A DNA stretch of 64,000 nucleotides from Epiperipatus broadwayi. Its lineage: Eukaryota; Onychophora; Udeonychophora; Euonychophora; Peripatidae. Each line of letters starts with the position of its first letter. Within the stretch, counting starts at the first letter, position 1. The translations under genes and the position numbers were made by a program. The stretch is taken from NCBI GenBank assembly GCA_028023455.1, contig JAQFVV010006231.1, positions 4,044,036 to 4,108,035 on the forward strand. The letters run 5' to 3'. Of this stretch, positions 1-14,132 are shown piece by piece. The notes beneath the pieces are model-generated. The model made no database searches and was not told where the DNA came from. It saw nothing but the letters and a program-made list of their open reading frames with translations.

Positions 1-1960
1 CATTTATTTTATAACAGAATGTGTCATCTTACATACTTTTTTTTTTTTTCAAAAATCATATTTATGCTGTTATCATGACAATAATAACAAGAACATTAGG
101 TCATAGCCTTAACAAATTTCTTTAGAGCTATATAACCATGTATATATATTGAACCGGGTCTGTTTAAGTTTAGCTTATTCTTGCTGGGTTTAAATACTTT
201 TAGACATATAACTAGTATCTTTTGGCTTTAATAGTTTTAATATATCTTCCGTTTAACTACAGGAATAGACTGGCCCTTCAAGCAGAAAGAAAAATACCCT
301 TGATAGCATAGCTATCAACAATACCAATAGTCAGATCGAGCTATGCAAAGCATAACATGATCATATTTCCAGATCATGGCCCATCTCGACCGCTGGATTC
401 CAACTCCTAACCATCCACAGCATTTTATTTGTTTTGAGGATCAACCTCACGTGCCAGCCAACCATAGGTTATATAGTCAGCATACTTTCGATGACATGCA
501 CACAATCCCATGACTAGCTCATACTCTTAAATCAGGGTCCAGTACATAAAAAATAACTATATGCTTAAATTACTAGTGATGCAGTGAGAGAGAATAGCCC
601 AAAATAAAAACTAAGCAAACATTAATATTTATTTAAACACACACATTGTAATATAACATAATAGTATAAAAAATTACAAAACAAATATATATATATAAAT
701 AATTACTCTGGCTAAATAATGATAGTCCTTCATTAATTAAAGTTCATTTAAAATAAATATATAGTGTCTAAAGATAAGTATCAAAATGTCTTTACCTAGG
801 TTTTCATAACTGTCACTTTCTAACCGGTTGGCTTTTTGATCTCCATTGATGGTTCCAGGTCTTGTCTTCTTTTCTTTGGCTCAACAATGAGATAGAGAGA
901 GTATGTGGCAGCATCTCCTTTACAGCTTAGGCATTTGTTCTAGATATTGGCTCAGATGTGATAGTTGATCTTGGGGCATAAAAACCCTGTCGAATACTCC
1001 TATGGCTTATGCTGCTCCTGCATTATGTAGACTTCAGCAGTACTGACTGGTTTGTTACAGCATTTAAAGTTCTCCAAAACTCTAAATATATATTCTTCTG
1101 CATACTGTATAGCTAGATTCCGAATTGAATGAATAATACAAACCCAACTGTATAGCAATAACACTAATAGCAATCCAGACTGTATATCACAAACCTGACT
1201 AAATAAAAATAGGCCATAGTGACTTTATATACTTTTTTCTCTCGTTGTTTTTAATTCCTTATCATTATTTTTAATTTTGATCTTAACTTAAACCTGTTTT
1301 TTTTAATTTTTATTATTTGCTTTAATCTAATCTTTTGCTTAGATTAATATACTGTCTCATCGATAGTTTACACTTTTTTTAATTAATACCAATTCCAATA
1401 TCATTATCAATCAGAAATCTTATTAGCATTTCAAAATAATTAATTAATCTTTGAAATTAATTGCATTTTTGAAAGTTTTCACTTTTGGAAACTGATTCCA
1501 TATTTATTTATTTATTCTTTGTAAAACAAAGAGTTTTCTTTTTTTAAAAAAAAAAAAAGAGCGAGTTTTTAAATCTTTCTCTACCCCATTCTCTTTTTAC
1601 AAAAAGAAAAATATAATGCAATCTTATTTTTATTTTCACAAAACTGCCTTTTAAACAAAAGAAAACTGTTCTAAAACATATTGCATTTTTTATATTTTCA
1701 TTTTTATTAATTATTTAATCATTTATTTTTAAATTATAAATATGTAAGGCTGGAGATATGTTTGTTTCATAACATGTCTCTCGCTAGCATTACAATATAT
1801 ATATGAAAGCAGTTAGCACTTCATAAATATCATTAACAATCAATAATCCCAATCAGATCAAACTCTTTAGTCAATAAAGATGGAAATCCATATTTACCTA
1901 TGGCCTAATATGTTTATTAAGAATAAATATGTGACTTAATTTAAAATAAAAATAAAATTT
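1..1960. other. AT-rich intergenic DNA, no gene seen
   Basis: No coding potential on either strand. Two stretches (about 245-545 and 790-1130) are less AT-rich than their surroundings and look like old, unrecognised repeat remnants; I could not match them to a family. The rest is simple A/T-rich sequence with homopolymer runs. Confidence 0.6.
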
Positions 1961-2073
1961 AAAAAAAAAAAAAAAAAAAAATTAAAATTTTTTAAAAAAT
2001 TTTCCAATGTAAATTTAAAAAAATTTTTTTAAAAAAAAAAATTTTTTTTTTAATTAAAAAAAAAAAAAAAAAA

Positions 2074-2133
<60 letters not shown>

Positions 2134-2135
2134 AG

Positions 2136-2168
<33 letters not shown>
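1961..2168. repeat. Long A tract / A-T low-complexity block
   Basis: About 200 bases are almost only A with interspersed short T runs, including a run of roughly 50 A near 2082-2130. The poly-phenylalanine reading on the minus strand is an artefact of this tract. It could be the tail of a retroelement, but nothing recognisable precedes it on either side. Length and base order here may be unreliable for sequencing or assembly reasons. Confidence 0.8.
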
Positions 2169-2172
<4 letters not shown>

Positions 2173-5100
2173 GACACTAAAATTTGCAACTTGGCTACAG
2201 AGAGTGAAATTATTAATTCAAAGAAGTTTAAATAAGCCTCATTAAACAGATAAATATAACCCATAATGAATGTCTCTAAAATACTACTTGTTTTTATTGA
2301 AAGGGTATAATTGAGGACAAAATGCAGTAACAAATTGCAATTAGATAATGACTTGAAGTCTACCTCAAAATGTTTTGTATAATCATCACAAAATTCATCT
2401 TTACTGTTTTATTCTTTGTTTATCTCTATTTGAAATGGGTATAGGCATATTGTAATGGTCATATTCCTACCTTCATGCAACAAAATCGAGGGTTTTTGGT
2501 AAATTATCCCAAAGCTGATCTAGATGAGGGGTTGAGACCTCGAATCAGATCGCACTTTAGTTCCTTCACCAACACTCATGATTACAACCCCATGGATGAT
2601 AGATATGAGGTTACACCCAGTATCTTTTAGTTCACATGCCGGCAATAGCAAAGGGTACAGTAAGAGACTCATGGAATAACGATTAAATTAATAATAAATT
2701 AACTAAACATGCACACATATGGCTGACTAGATACTGCATACATTAATAATGAACACTAAATTAAAATAGATTTGGATAAGATTTAGGATAAGTTGTGAAT
2801 AACACCCAAAACACTATTATAATTAAACATTTAATTATTAAAATATAATTTAAATAATACAAGTGCATTGGGATTTTACACTCGCAGGTGTTATACAATG
2901 ATGAGAGAATTCAGAACAAGGTCTCATCTTTTCTGAATTTTAAATTATTTAATTGCAAATTTATTACAATTATTATTATTATCCATGGTTTATAATCATA
3001 CCTGAATTATGCTATGCATTCCTACAAGGTTTGCTAAGAGTTAAATCTTACAAGAATGATAACTGACAAAATATACTTCATATTGACTAACTTATACATG
3101 AGCAATGTGCTGCCTATGCAGATTGCTTTATATAAACTAGATAGAATGTTTAGATCAATGCTGAACTGAATAATAATATGGAGCGACGAGCTGGTATTTT
3201 GCAGCATAACTTCAGAGACTATGGTGCTACATAAACTAAGTAAAGATTGTGGCCCAAATGTGGGATTACTCATGGGATTCAGTACCAGTTACTCAGTTCC
3301 CGTCGACTGTACGACTTGCTATTACAAAATATAACGAACATATAGTTCAGGAGATTGGAGCAGCTTAAAATACAGTTTCTGAGGGTTCATGTTCCACTTC
3401 TAAAGAGAACTGTCTGAACTAATACTAATGGGATGATCTTAAATCAGAAACCCATTTTAATAAGAAAATATATATAGCAAAGCATATTGCATGTGTGTGC
3501 TTTATAAGGATGTATTTTTAATGCTTTCCAAAATATATTAAAATTAATAAAGCATTAAATCTATAGTTTCAAACTGCAAAACTACTATACACCAGTTTGT
3601 AAATTATCATACATAAAACATGTTAAAAGGGTTAATTAAAGTGATCTAGTTTACTGATTAAATCTGAATAGTTTATATTATAAACTTAGGAAGTGTAAAA
3701 CACATGTGGGACTTAACTAATTATTTATAATATACTTTATAATATTCTTGCTATAATTTAAGTAGCCATAATTTGTTAACATGCAAACCTTAATTATGAT
3801 AAGCTAAAACATAGTAGCTTAATTAACATATATAAAAGCAGATTTCAGAATGGAGATTTATGTGTGTGCTAAAGAAGCAACATTAACCATTTACAAGAGG
3901 TTCTAATCATCTCTCCAAATTATTAATCTTACTAGTCTCTGCTGTGAATTATGGCATATCATAAATCAATGAAATAAAGAAAATAGAAGAGAATAGGCAT
4001 GACCACAGATTAGGACAATATAGATATAATATTAAAATAACTGATAAAAGTTATTATGTTTAGAGAAAATTATTAAAGTATAAATATTCATTTAAAAGGC
4101 AAGATTCTTACAAATAGCATTATTACTAAATTAAAGTTACATTAGAAAATTTATTATAGTTTCATTAAAATTATTTTAACAGAATTTATTTATTAAAATG
4201 CTATTATACGTTAGTATTTATGAATGTTCAACATTACAGCTAGCTTAAAAGAATTATTAAAATAGTTTAGTTTATGATTTATTTATAGAGCTCTGCAGGA
4301 AGAAATGTTACTGATCTAGCTGAGGCATTCTTCATGGTGTTTGGCACTGGCATTCTTCACAGGTTGCTTGTCTCTGATGTCTTCTTGGCAGGCTGTTGGT
4401 CTCAAACTTATTCATTCCTATAGAATGGTCTTCCAAATGAAGATGATAAATTTGTTGCCTTCTAGCCTACTGTTTTCATTATAAAATTGAGCATAGCCCC
4501 TGGCAGAAATTGAATCATTAATTGAAAAGAATGAATCTTTAGTGCTTAATTTTAGGTTTTTTTCTATTAACTTTTTTATCCCCCCCCCCCACAAAAGCCA
4601 TGAACATGTTTACAACTTATAAAATTTTAATCTTAAGTTTTAACATAGTGTTTATCAAGCTTAGAGAAGACAAAAGTAAATCCTGAGTGATTCATAAAAT
4701 AATGCAGCTTGACTACTTTTCTTGTCTTAAAATTTATTTTACAATTTATTTTAAAAATCTGCTCTTGGTTCCCATAAAATTAAACCAGGTGCATGTGATG
4801 TGAGATTTTTCAAGAAACGGGTAATCTTTTAAAAGAGATTTAAATTTTGTAAACATTCTGCTATATGTGTAAACTTCTCTGGAATTGAAATTTATATGTG
4901 AATACAAGTAAATTTGTACTTTAATTTTATAATAACTTAGATAAAATAATTGACATAGTGTTGCAATGCTTATAAAATCTATTATGCTTCATTCGCATAT
5001 ATATGTGGGTGTTCTCCTACACATGCAACAATGTTCACACAACCTACTTTATTTATTAATTTAATTTACAATTGAGTATACATATTATAACTATACACAT

Positions 5101-8100
5101 ATAGACATTAATATCTATGTATGCAAATATACAAATAAATGCACATACGCATAAATATACACTATTATACATTGAATACATTAATATATGATGACATACG
5201 TGGACTTGGAGGGGTTTAAACTAAGGAAATAATATTACTATGAGGCATAGTAGTTGAAACAGGATGTTAGACAAAATAATACCATTTCAATATATTGCCC
5301 AAAATCATTTAAAACTTCAATTGTAATGTTATATGCCAAAATATTTATGAAAATATAATGGTTTATTATTCTAATGCAAATTACTTTCCAAAGTAATGTT
5401 TGGCAGAAATACATATATGTTTTAGTATTTATTAATAAATATATATACAGATATATCATAATTAGAAGTATGCTTTATCATTATTAGTAAAATTTAATTT
5501 TCACAGAAAATTCATGTCAAATGTATATGTATTTTATCTATAATAATGAAATATTTTGGCGATTGGTCAAATTCATTATAAGTATCAATATTAAACTCTT
5601 CATACATATACACACATACATAAAAAAAAAACATGTAATGCTTAATAAATAAATAAAAATCTTAGAAAACACAAGCTAAAACTAAAAAATCACAAAACTA
5701 TATATCATATCAAGTTTACAAATTTTCAGAAATAAATCATCATAACACTGAGGAAATTCTTTTCATCATATAATTTTTCAATTCTATAATAAGTAGATGT
5801 AGATGTTTAATGAATCTTGGCATTGAAATGTACCCTGACAATTCTTATCTTTTTTTTTCTTTGTAATAAATCACTAAAAAACAAAAAAAGCTTCAAAAAA
5901 TCTTATTAAAGATTTCAAGGGTATTAAAAATCCCTAAAAGTTCTGTATCTTTTTGATCTATATCTATAAAAGTCCCTATTTTTTCACAAATTATTTTATA
6001 CTGTACTTTTATCATAATAGCTAGAATTTCATTAACAATTGCATACATCACCTTTCCAATTTTTTTTGTGAATTCATTACAATGAACAAATTTGGATAAA
6101 TATACATAATAAATACACACAATTTGAAATAGACTAAGCTATGTACAATGACATATATGTAGAAACATATTTAAACACATACATGATGTTAAAAGTACTA
6201 TTTATTCTCAATAATCTGAACAAACAACGCCAATACACTCTTCTATGCACTTAACACAATGCAAATACAATATTTTGTTAAAGTCAAACTTCCAAAATAA
6301 TTAATTTTGACTCCAACAATCCTCAAAACTTTAAAATGCATAGTACACATGAGTACTGTTATCATAAAAAAAATTATATATACAAAATAATTTATACATT
6401 AAAATATACATAAAGTTTAAATAAATCTGATTTTTATATTCTCAATAAACAATAAAAAAAGATAATGAAAATTGAATATTATATGTTTTTTCAATCTATG
6501 ATAAGTTAGAATTAAAAAACAAGTTAAATTTCTATTTGAATAGATGCTAATTTGCATTACACAAATAATAGAAAAATTACAGCTTATATTATATAAAAAA
6601 AAAATTAACAGAAACAAAGCACATAATTTAAAAATTTTACCCAAAATATACAGTGACTGTTGGTCCTCAATATAAAAATCTTATATTTTATTTCAAATTT
6701 ATGAGTAATTATGAATTTGCTAAATGATTTCTTTTGATCATGTTTATAAATAAATAAGAACATTTTTGTTGTTGTTGTTATTATTTAATTAAAAATTGGC
6801 TAAGTCTCAAATACATTTACATATGCTTTAAGACATAAAATAAATGGTCTGCTGTTTATAAAAATATTTTAGAAATAAATTTCAAAATTAAAAAAAAAAA
6901 CTGTAAACTTTTCAATTGGAAGTTTCTATTATCATTCAATAAAATTTGAGTTACATATTTTTTAATACCTACTTGAAAAATCATTACCTAGATAGAATCT
7001 TATAGACAAACATATTGATATCTAGTCTCATTAAGTTTTGAAATTGGCAATTAAATCAGATCTATTTTAAGATTAATAACATCTTTTCAGACAACTTATT
7101 CTATTCAATCCATGATTTACAATAAAATAATCAATACTAAAAATAAAAGTTCCCAAAGTAATTAATTAAATTGTATTATATTAGAATGAGGCTCAGTATA
7201 TGTATGTAGTGAATAGTCTTTTAAAACCAAAAAAAAAATTATTCAAGCTATTCCAACTAATAATAATGTTAATATTTTCTTAGCACAGATTTTCAGAATA
7301 AATACATAATCTCAAACCAAAACAAAAAAAACTTGATCCTGCTTACTGGCAAAATTAAATCGTTCAAAAAAATTGTAAATTAAGCAGTTGCTGCATTTTG
7401 TCCACTTCCTGTTGAACTTATAAATAAAATCTACAAGCAAATTAAAATTAATTACATAAGCATTACATTTTTCAACAAAATGCAATATTAAAACAGATAA
7501 AGCTAAGAAAGACAATAGAGGTCATGCTATACACAAAATAGAAAACATCATAACTGATGCAGTTAAAATATTTAATTCAAGAATAAAAAATAAAGTAATC
7601 AGAAAGTTATCTTCTCATTCATTTCACAATACTGAGAAACTAACACTATTCAAATGTCAATCATTCAAATCACCTCCTTATTAAAGTTATATGTATTAAA
7701 GCACGGAATTGCTATCTATTAATAAGGCCACAATATCTACTGTTTCAAAATCCAATGGAAAACAAAAATTTTAAAAAATAGTACATTCTATTGCAAATAC
7801 TTACTTTATATTTGAAAGAAATGTGTGGTTAAAACATATTAATAAAAACATCTAAGCAAGATAAATGACTTCCACAGTATATTTAAAATTAAATATTATT
7901 TAGATACAATATATTTTGCATTTTACCAAGATTATTTTTTATTTGCAAAAAAAAAAAAGATAGCTATTAATAAAATTATTTTTTGTTTTATTCTTAATGT
8001 GTTCAAAAATATTAATATTAATATTGATTTGGATTTAATTTTCTTTAATTAGCTATTATATTTTACTTTCAAAATATCAGTTTTATTAATAATAAATAAT

Positions 8101-8638
8101 GTAGTTTTTATACATTGAACAATTTTTTTTTTTTTCAATTATTTTTACTTAAAAAAATTATATTTATAAATCAAGATGTAAGTATTTATATCATTAGCAA
8201 ATAAATGCATAGACTATGTAGCATTGATTGTCTTAATTTAATAAATTATATAATTTTACGCTTAAAATCTAATAAAGGTGTAGAAACATGTTTATATTAT
8301 AAAATGCTACACACACACACACCCCAGCCAATGTTATATTTTCCCAACAACGCTACTTGTGAATGAATATAGATAAAGTCTAAATTTCAAATAGTTTGAA
8401 ATTCGGACTTTTATTTACAAAATAGCATTGGTGAAAAAACAACATTTGGGGAGGGGGAATTTGACATTTTATATTTGGATTTTCACCTAGCAAAATGCAC
8501 CAGGTCTATTGTTTATATTATATATAAATATAATTCAGGTGTGCACATTGTTAAAATGAAAAAGATACTTAAATTAACTGCTTAAATAAAGTTTAAATAA
8601 CCCAGCTAAAATATTAGATAATATAAACTTACCAATTT
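2169..8638. other. AT-rich intergenic DNA, no gene seen
   Basis: No recognisable gene or transposon. Islands with more G+C occur at about 2480-2660, 3240-3420 and 4290-4500 and may be fragments of ancient repeats. There is a C homopolymer near 4580 and a short CA run near 8311. The few open frames of 60-80 codons are AT-biased, lysine/isoleucine/phenylalanine-rich and resemble no protein I know. Confidence 0.6.
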
Positions 8639-9032
8639 TTGGCTTCACATTAAAATAGCTAGTTATCCGCTTTTCCAGAGCAAATATTTTGCAACATCAA
8701 ACACTACTCTTCAACAGGAAGCAAGCTTACAGCTAGTATGCCAATGTAATGTACCAAGTCTTTTCTATTTAAATACCAAACTTAAAACCAATCAGATTTT
8801 AAAGCATGAAATAAATATCTAATTTTTAAATATCAGATATTATAAGATCATTTTGCAATTATTTCATATTTTAAAATTTAATTGTCCTCAAGTTTAACAA
8901 CTACATAAAAATGTTTTGCATATTAAGTAGAAATACTAGTTGTGGGCTTGTTGACAGCTGGAAAAGCAGTGCTTGATGCTGTGAAAAATTTTGAAAAAGC
9001 TGATTGGCTGGTTATTTTAATATGATGTCAAT
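8639..9032. repeat. Diverged inverted-repeat (MITE/foldback-like) element
   Basis: An arm of about 100 bp at 8639-8739 is matched in reverse complement by 8935-9032. The best-kept part of the arms reads CATCAAACACTACTCTTC on one side and CATCAAGCACTGCTTTTC on the other, followed by a shared GCAAGC/ACAAGC...CTAGTA block. The arms flank a loop of about 195 bp with no coding content. Length and structure fit a non-autonomous DNA element; the superfamily is unknown and no target duplication was found. Confidence 0.5.
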
Positions 9033-9846
9033 GGTACTAAGTATGGATTATCAAAGATTTTGATAAGCTACTTTGTTTAAATGTTTAATAGTTAATTTAT
9101 GTGAAGTGTTAACGACTATGTACAAATTCACATTATACATTATGGCTCTAGATTGGAAATAGTATTTGTGAAACTTAATGCAGTCATTTCCAATTATTTA
9201 TTTCAAGATATATGCAGTGAAACTTGACTATATAATAAATTTATTGTAAAAAAAATTATCATTGTTTAAAAAAAAGTAATTACAGCATTTCAAAAAATCA
9301 GAGAAATATTTACTAAAATTGTAATTTAATTATTAATAAATTTGAGTTTGGAAAAAAAAATTATTATTTTTTTGTCATGATGCTCTAAAACAAATCTATT
9401 TGAATTATTTTTATAAACTTATGTTATTTGAAACTTTATATTTTCAAAAGTAGAAAATCACTAATAATCCATGGGTATTGTTCATAATTAATAAAAGTGA
9501 TGCTAATGAATGGGAAAAAAAAATTTTTTTTTCTTTCTAATTTTTCACATGGAAATGAAAAATTGATTTAAAAAATAAGGACATTCACTCTATCATTTAA
9601 AATAAAATGATAATATAATAATTTTAAAAAATTGTAATATTTTTATAAATTTATAAAAATCTTTAATAATAAATCACCCAATAAAATTTCATAAATTATA
9701 TTTTGATATTCAGTATTTATATTTTCATTTATTTAATTTTATACACAATATTATTAAATTATCTCTAATTATAACTGTTTACTTAGTGCTCCAGTTTTTG
9801 GAATACATCTTAATTTCTAAATGAGGTGGCCTTTATTTCTAAAACT
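9033..9846. other. AT-rich intergenic DNA, no gene seen
   Basis: Nothing recognisable; A/T-rich with homopolymer runs. Confidence 0.6.
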
Positions 9847-12341
9847 TAGTGTTACCCATAATTTTAGTAATGCTAAGTAGCCCTCGTCAAAAAAATTGCA
9901 TATACTTTAATTATAATAAAAAACTATATTATTTTTTTCTTTTTAGTGTATAAATAATAATAATAATAATAAACAAAAAAAAATTTATTCATAATAAAAT
10001 ATAAATAAGTTATAATATAAATAAAATTGATTAAGATCTGTGAGAATGATGAAATTGTTTATGTTGAAATGACAGATATAATTTGGTACCCTGGTTGTTA
10101 ATTTTAATCTAAGATGGGCTACGTCCAAAAGCCTGTTCCTTTTTTTTTCTGGCTTATGCCTACAAATACTGAAAAAGCAACCTCATATAGATATGAAGTT
10201 GGAAAAGGTAAAATGTATTTCAAGACTTTTTGTGTCAAACTTGAATATGCATGTTGCATTTGCAACAAGACTGATGCTAAAGTACACTCTTTGTGTTTAT
10301 TTTTCAAGAATCCATCTGAAGCTAATTCCAGCAATTGCTCTTCTTCTGCATGCACTAAATCTTCTGGCATGGATGCTGTATTAATGTTAAATGAAAATCT
10401 TATCCATTCAATATTTTTATTTAAATCAGGAAAAGTTTTTCAAGTTCACTTCTAAACACTCTAAGTGTTGTGTTATACATTTCATAGTAACAGCATATTC
10501 AAATTTATTATAAATTCAAAACGAGAAGGAAATGAGTCCACTTCTCTGTTGCCAACTCTCTTTTGCCATAAATTTAGTTTTCCCATGGTAGCATTCACTT
10601 TATCTTGAATGTGAAACAATAAAATTTCTTTTCCTTGCAATGATAAGTTGAGACAATTTAAACCAGAGAATATATCTGAAAAGTATGATCATTTACAAAG
10701 CCATTGCCAGTCATACAAACAGTTTATCAGTTCAAGTATACCATTTAAAAAAATCTGAAATTCATGTCTAAGTTCAAATAATCAGTTTAAAATTTTACCT
10801 TGAGATAGCCAATGAACATCGGTATGAAAAAGAAGCTGAGTCTGACTATTTCCATTTCTTCACACATTTGCAAAAAAAGTCATGCTTTCAGAGGATGGCC
10901 TTTAATGTAGTTAATAATTTTCACGCTTTCATCCAGAACTTTCTGTAGATCAGCAGGCATCTTACGTGTTGCCAAAGCCTCTCTGTGTATACAACAATGT
11001 GTGGATATGACATTTGGAGCAACATTCTGAATTCTTGCAACAAGTCCTTTATTACTTCTGATCCTACTTTTTGGTCCATATATGCTTATTCCAACACATT
11101 TATTCCAATCAATTTTGTTCTCTTTCATAAATTTATTAATACTATAAAAAATATATTCTCCTATTGTAAGATCTAATAAAGTCTGGCAAAATAAAAAGTC
11201 ATCATGAATTTCTTGATCCTTTTTGTATCTAACAAACGCTATAAGATTTGCAAAATTTGCAATACCAGTGGATTCATCAACTTGTAAAGCATAATAACGA
11301 CTTTGAGAAATATAAGACAATAACTTCTGTTTTACATTATTAGACATGTCAATGATTCGTCGATGAACTGAATTATTTGAGAGGGGAACTCAGTCAAAAT
11401 TTGTTTAGCTCTATTTCCTATCATTACTTCTGCCATTATCTTAACTACAGGTTTGATTAAAGGTTTGCCGATCGTCTCCACCGCACTACATCTCACAACT
11501 AAGAGTGACATGATGTGAAGCTGTTAGGATTTGTTGATTGTCACTTCCTGTCAAATCTCGCATTACTTTTTGAAACAGATTTAAATCCTTAAGTTTGTTT
11601 CCAAAAAAATCAATGGGTTTATCTTTGTACTGATTGTTTGTCTCAAAATGGCACTTTGAGTTGGAGGGTTTCATGCTTTCATTTGTTAGATTTTCAAAAC
11701 AAATAACGCAAAGCGGAATAGGCCCTTTTTCATTTCCAGTCCATGAGAATCCAAATTTAAGATATTCTTTATCGTACTTGTGAGTTTTCCTTGCTTTTTT
11801 CTTAACAGGTTTTTTCAAAACTGTAAATGGTTCACCGTTGTCAATCTCATTACTTTCTGTTTGTTGATTGTTACTATTATTTGGCTTAGAAGTTCCAAAT
11901 TTTGATCAATAATCCATAATCTTAAATGTTAGGGATAAAAATTACATTTTGTAAAAATAATCAAAATCAATGGGACTTATTAAAAAGCATAACAAATCTA
12001 TCCAGTAGCAAAATTGCATGAAAGCTAAAAATACGCACGCATGCACTGTAACAATTCAATGTGTATATGAATGAATATTGTAAGTAACACTTTATCTGAG
12101 ACATAGACTGGAGGAATATGCAGAATCAAAATACTTGTCGATGCCATGGCTATACATACAAAACTACACATACACTATACTAATAAGTAAAAAAGTTTTT
12201 TTTTTATTTTTATATGTTTGTAATAAAAAACAGTAAACGGCTTGTTGCATCAGATGCGGTCAAAGATCGGTGCTGCGCATATCCCCACTAAACTCTTCAC
12301 GTATCCCCAAGGGTGCATGTACTCCACTTTGGGAAACACTG
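9847..12341 (-). mobile_element. Decayed hAT transposon, ZBED5/SCAND3-like
   Basis: The right boundary on the + strand is the reverse complement of CAGTGTTTCCCAAAGTGGAG, a typical hAT (Charlie-type) terminal inverted repeat, ending at 12341. The likely opposite end at 9847 reads TAGTGTTACCCA, which matches the first bases of the terminal repeat with few changes. Between them lies a broken ZBED-type transposase on the minus strand (10119-11880). The 8 bases outside each end (CTAAAACT and ACATATAA) do not match, so the left boundary is less certain than the right, or the target duplication has decayed. Length of about 2.5 kb suits an autonomous element that has died. Confidence 0.8.
10119..11880 (-). 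pseudogene. hAT transposase pseudogene (ZBED5/SCAND3-like)
   Basis: Three pieces appear in the order expected for the BED-finger hAT transposases that vertebrates domesticated as ZBED5 and SCAND3. At 11486-11880 is a basic N-terminus followed by a BED-like region: KFGFSWTGNEKGPIPLCVIC with the later C and H ligands, and an FFGNKLKDLN stretch. At 10880-11400 is the start of the catalytic domain: VPLSNNSVHRRIIDMS, then ALQVDESTGIANFANL (the DEST box holds a catalytic aspartate), then HCCIHREALATRKMP. At 10119-10370 is the C-terminal dimerisation region with LPFPTSYLYEVAFS. At least two frame changes lie between 11400 and 11490, and the middle (about 10380-10880) has many stops. The gene is dead. 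Family assignment is firm; the subfamily is inferred. Confidence 0.9.
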
Positions 12342-12514
12342 ACATATAATATGCATAATATAGCATTAAAATTAATTAAATCAATAATGTTAGCTCTATT
12401 TATATTTTAATATATAAATAGAAAAGAAAAAATTGTGTAACAAATATTTTAAATATAGATTTACTACTTACAATTGTCAAAAAATATATAGATGCAAACA
12501 AATGTTTACAGCCC

Positions 12515-12745
12515 TATTTCATCATCATTATCATTTTCAACCATTATTGATCCACTATAGCCTTTCTTCTCCACATCATCCCAGTGTACTTTCCTTACTT
12601 CATTCATTTATCTCACATGTAGTCTCTTTCTAGGCATTTTACAATAACTTGGAATCCCATTTAAGATTGCAACTATCCATCTATTATCATCTCTTCCAGC
12701 AATGTGTCCAACCAAATTCCACTTCAGTCTTTTAATTATTTCAAT
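12515..12745 (-). pseudogene. LINE (RTE-like) 3' end fragment
   Basis: Read on the minus strand this encodes LKWNLVGHIAGRDDNRW, then MPRKRL, then WDDVEKKGYSG. That is the familiar C-terminal tail of non-LTR reverse transcriptases (pattern W..GH.AR..D.RW.....L...P...KR.RGRP). One in-frame stop follows the KRL block. The 3' terminus on the minus strand is a short GATAATGATGATGA run, the kind of simple-repeat tail common to RTE-type elements. It sits about 170 bp outside the hAT right end and is 5'-truncated, as LINE copies usually are. Clade is inferred; that it is a LINE is well supported. Confidence 0.75.
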
Positions 12746-14132
12746 GATAACAGTAACGGCCCTAGTTATATATGTATATATTCATCTGATTTTAATATAC
12801 TTTTAAAATTAATAAAAAAAATTAGTAAAAAATAACAAATTTAAAGATACAAAATTTTAAGAGATGCTGGAGATGTTTTGAAGCCATATTGCATGAAAAT
12901 AACTTCATGTGACATTAAACCTATAAGTATGAGTATAGATTATTTTTTCAAAATGTTTTATTATTTACAAACTATTTCCTAAATCAAGTAATTTTTGTTA
13001 TATTTTATATTATCAGCAGATTTGATTACCTAAATTAATATGATTCTTCAAACCACTCCTGATCCGACATTGTGCATCACTAATATCCTAATTTCTATAA
13101 ATAATAAAAAAATTTAATATTATTAATTTCATTTTATTTAACTGTATGGATGAGTTATATTTAAATCACACTATAATGCATAAATGTTAACTAAACCCAA
13201 TCTACAAATAATATTGTGCATTTGATTGTCCCATAATCATTAATTATATTGACATAAAATTTTGTGTTAAATATAGTTTTAATATAATTGTTTAATGCAA
13301 ATAAAAAGTAAATTATTGTTAAAATAATTTGATGAAAAGATTAGAAAATAGAATATTAAGATTTTATAAAATATATATATATATTTAATTTTTAAAATAT
13401 TTTGAGAATTAGTTTTATATTTACTTGCTTGTCATAAGCAATTCTTCAGAACACTTTTTCAATAGGTTGCATGTAGATAGAGAAGCAAGTTTAATGTAGT
13501 GAGGAAAAAAAATTGTAGGAAATTTTATTTATTTAGTATATAGATTTATTTTTTTTCTAGACAGTTTAATTATTAACAAATATCATAAAAAGAATCAGTA
13601 GAAATTTCAATCTGGAGATTGATTCACTTGTGGGTTTATTAAACCCATCAATTCTAATAATGCTACATAGACTGACTCATTAACTATGTGATTAATAGTT
13701 GGTATTAATCCATACCTATAAAGTTAAGTGGTTATTAAATTTCATTTATGAAACAGGTGAATGGAAATAATCATGAGTTATCCAGAACTTATTGATGAGA
13801 CTCCATTAATATATAGAAAGATTAAATTCATCTGGCTTTAATAGTTGAATCTAGAAAAAACTTTTATTTAGAATCTCATAAGAAGTCCCATTTTTTATGC
13901 CAAAATTCTTTAGTTGTTTGAAAAATTCTCAGTTGAATTGTTCAAAAAAGGGACCTTGATTTGAGACTACTGATATCTGATGCAAAAATATGTGAAAGAA
14001 TAGGAAGGAAGCCACTGTAAAAGAATACGCTAGTATGCCAAGAATATTTCTCATGGTTATATTTAATTAATTATCATATATAACTGTTATGTAATATATA
14101 TATATATATTAATAACCAGCATAATCAGTAGG
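12746..14132. other. AT-rich intergenic DNA, no gene seen
   Basis: No coding matter. Near 13415-13475 the minus strand reads TTGAAAAAGTGTTCTGAAGA followed by a TTGCTT/AAGCAA hairpin. This loosely resembles the 3'-end stem-loop of Penelope-type elements and may be a remnant; the support is weak. Confidence 0.5.

Noticed and set aside
2079-2333. 84-codon frame rich in phenylalanine on the minus strand
   Set aside because: It is the translation of the A tract; no protein signal outside it.
10114-10455. 113-codon frame on the plus strand
   Set aside because: It is the antisense of the hAT transposase C-terminus and middle region; the minus strand carries the recognisable LPFPTSYL motif.
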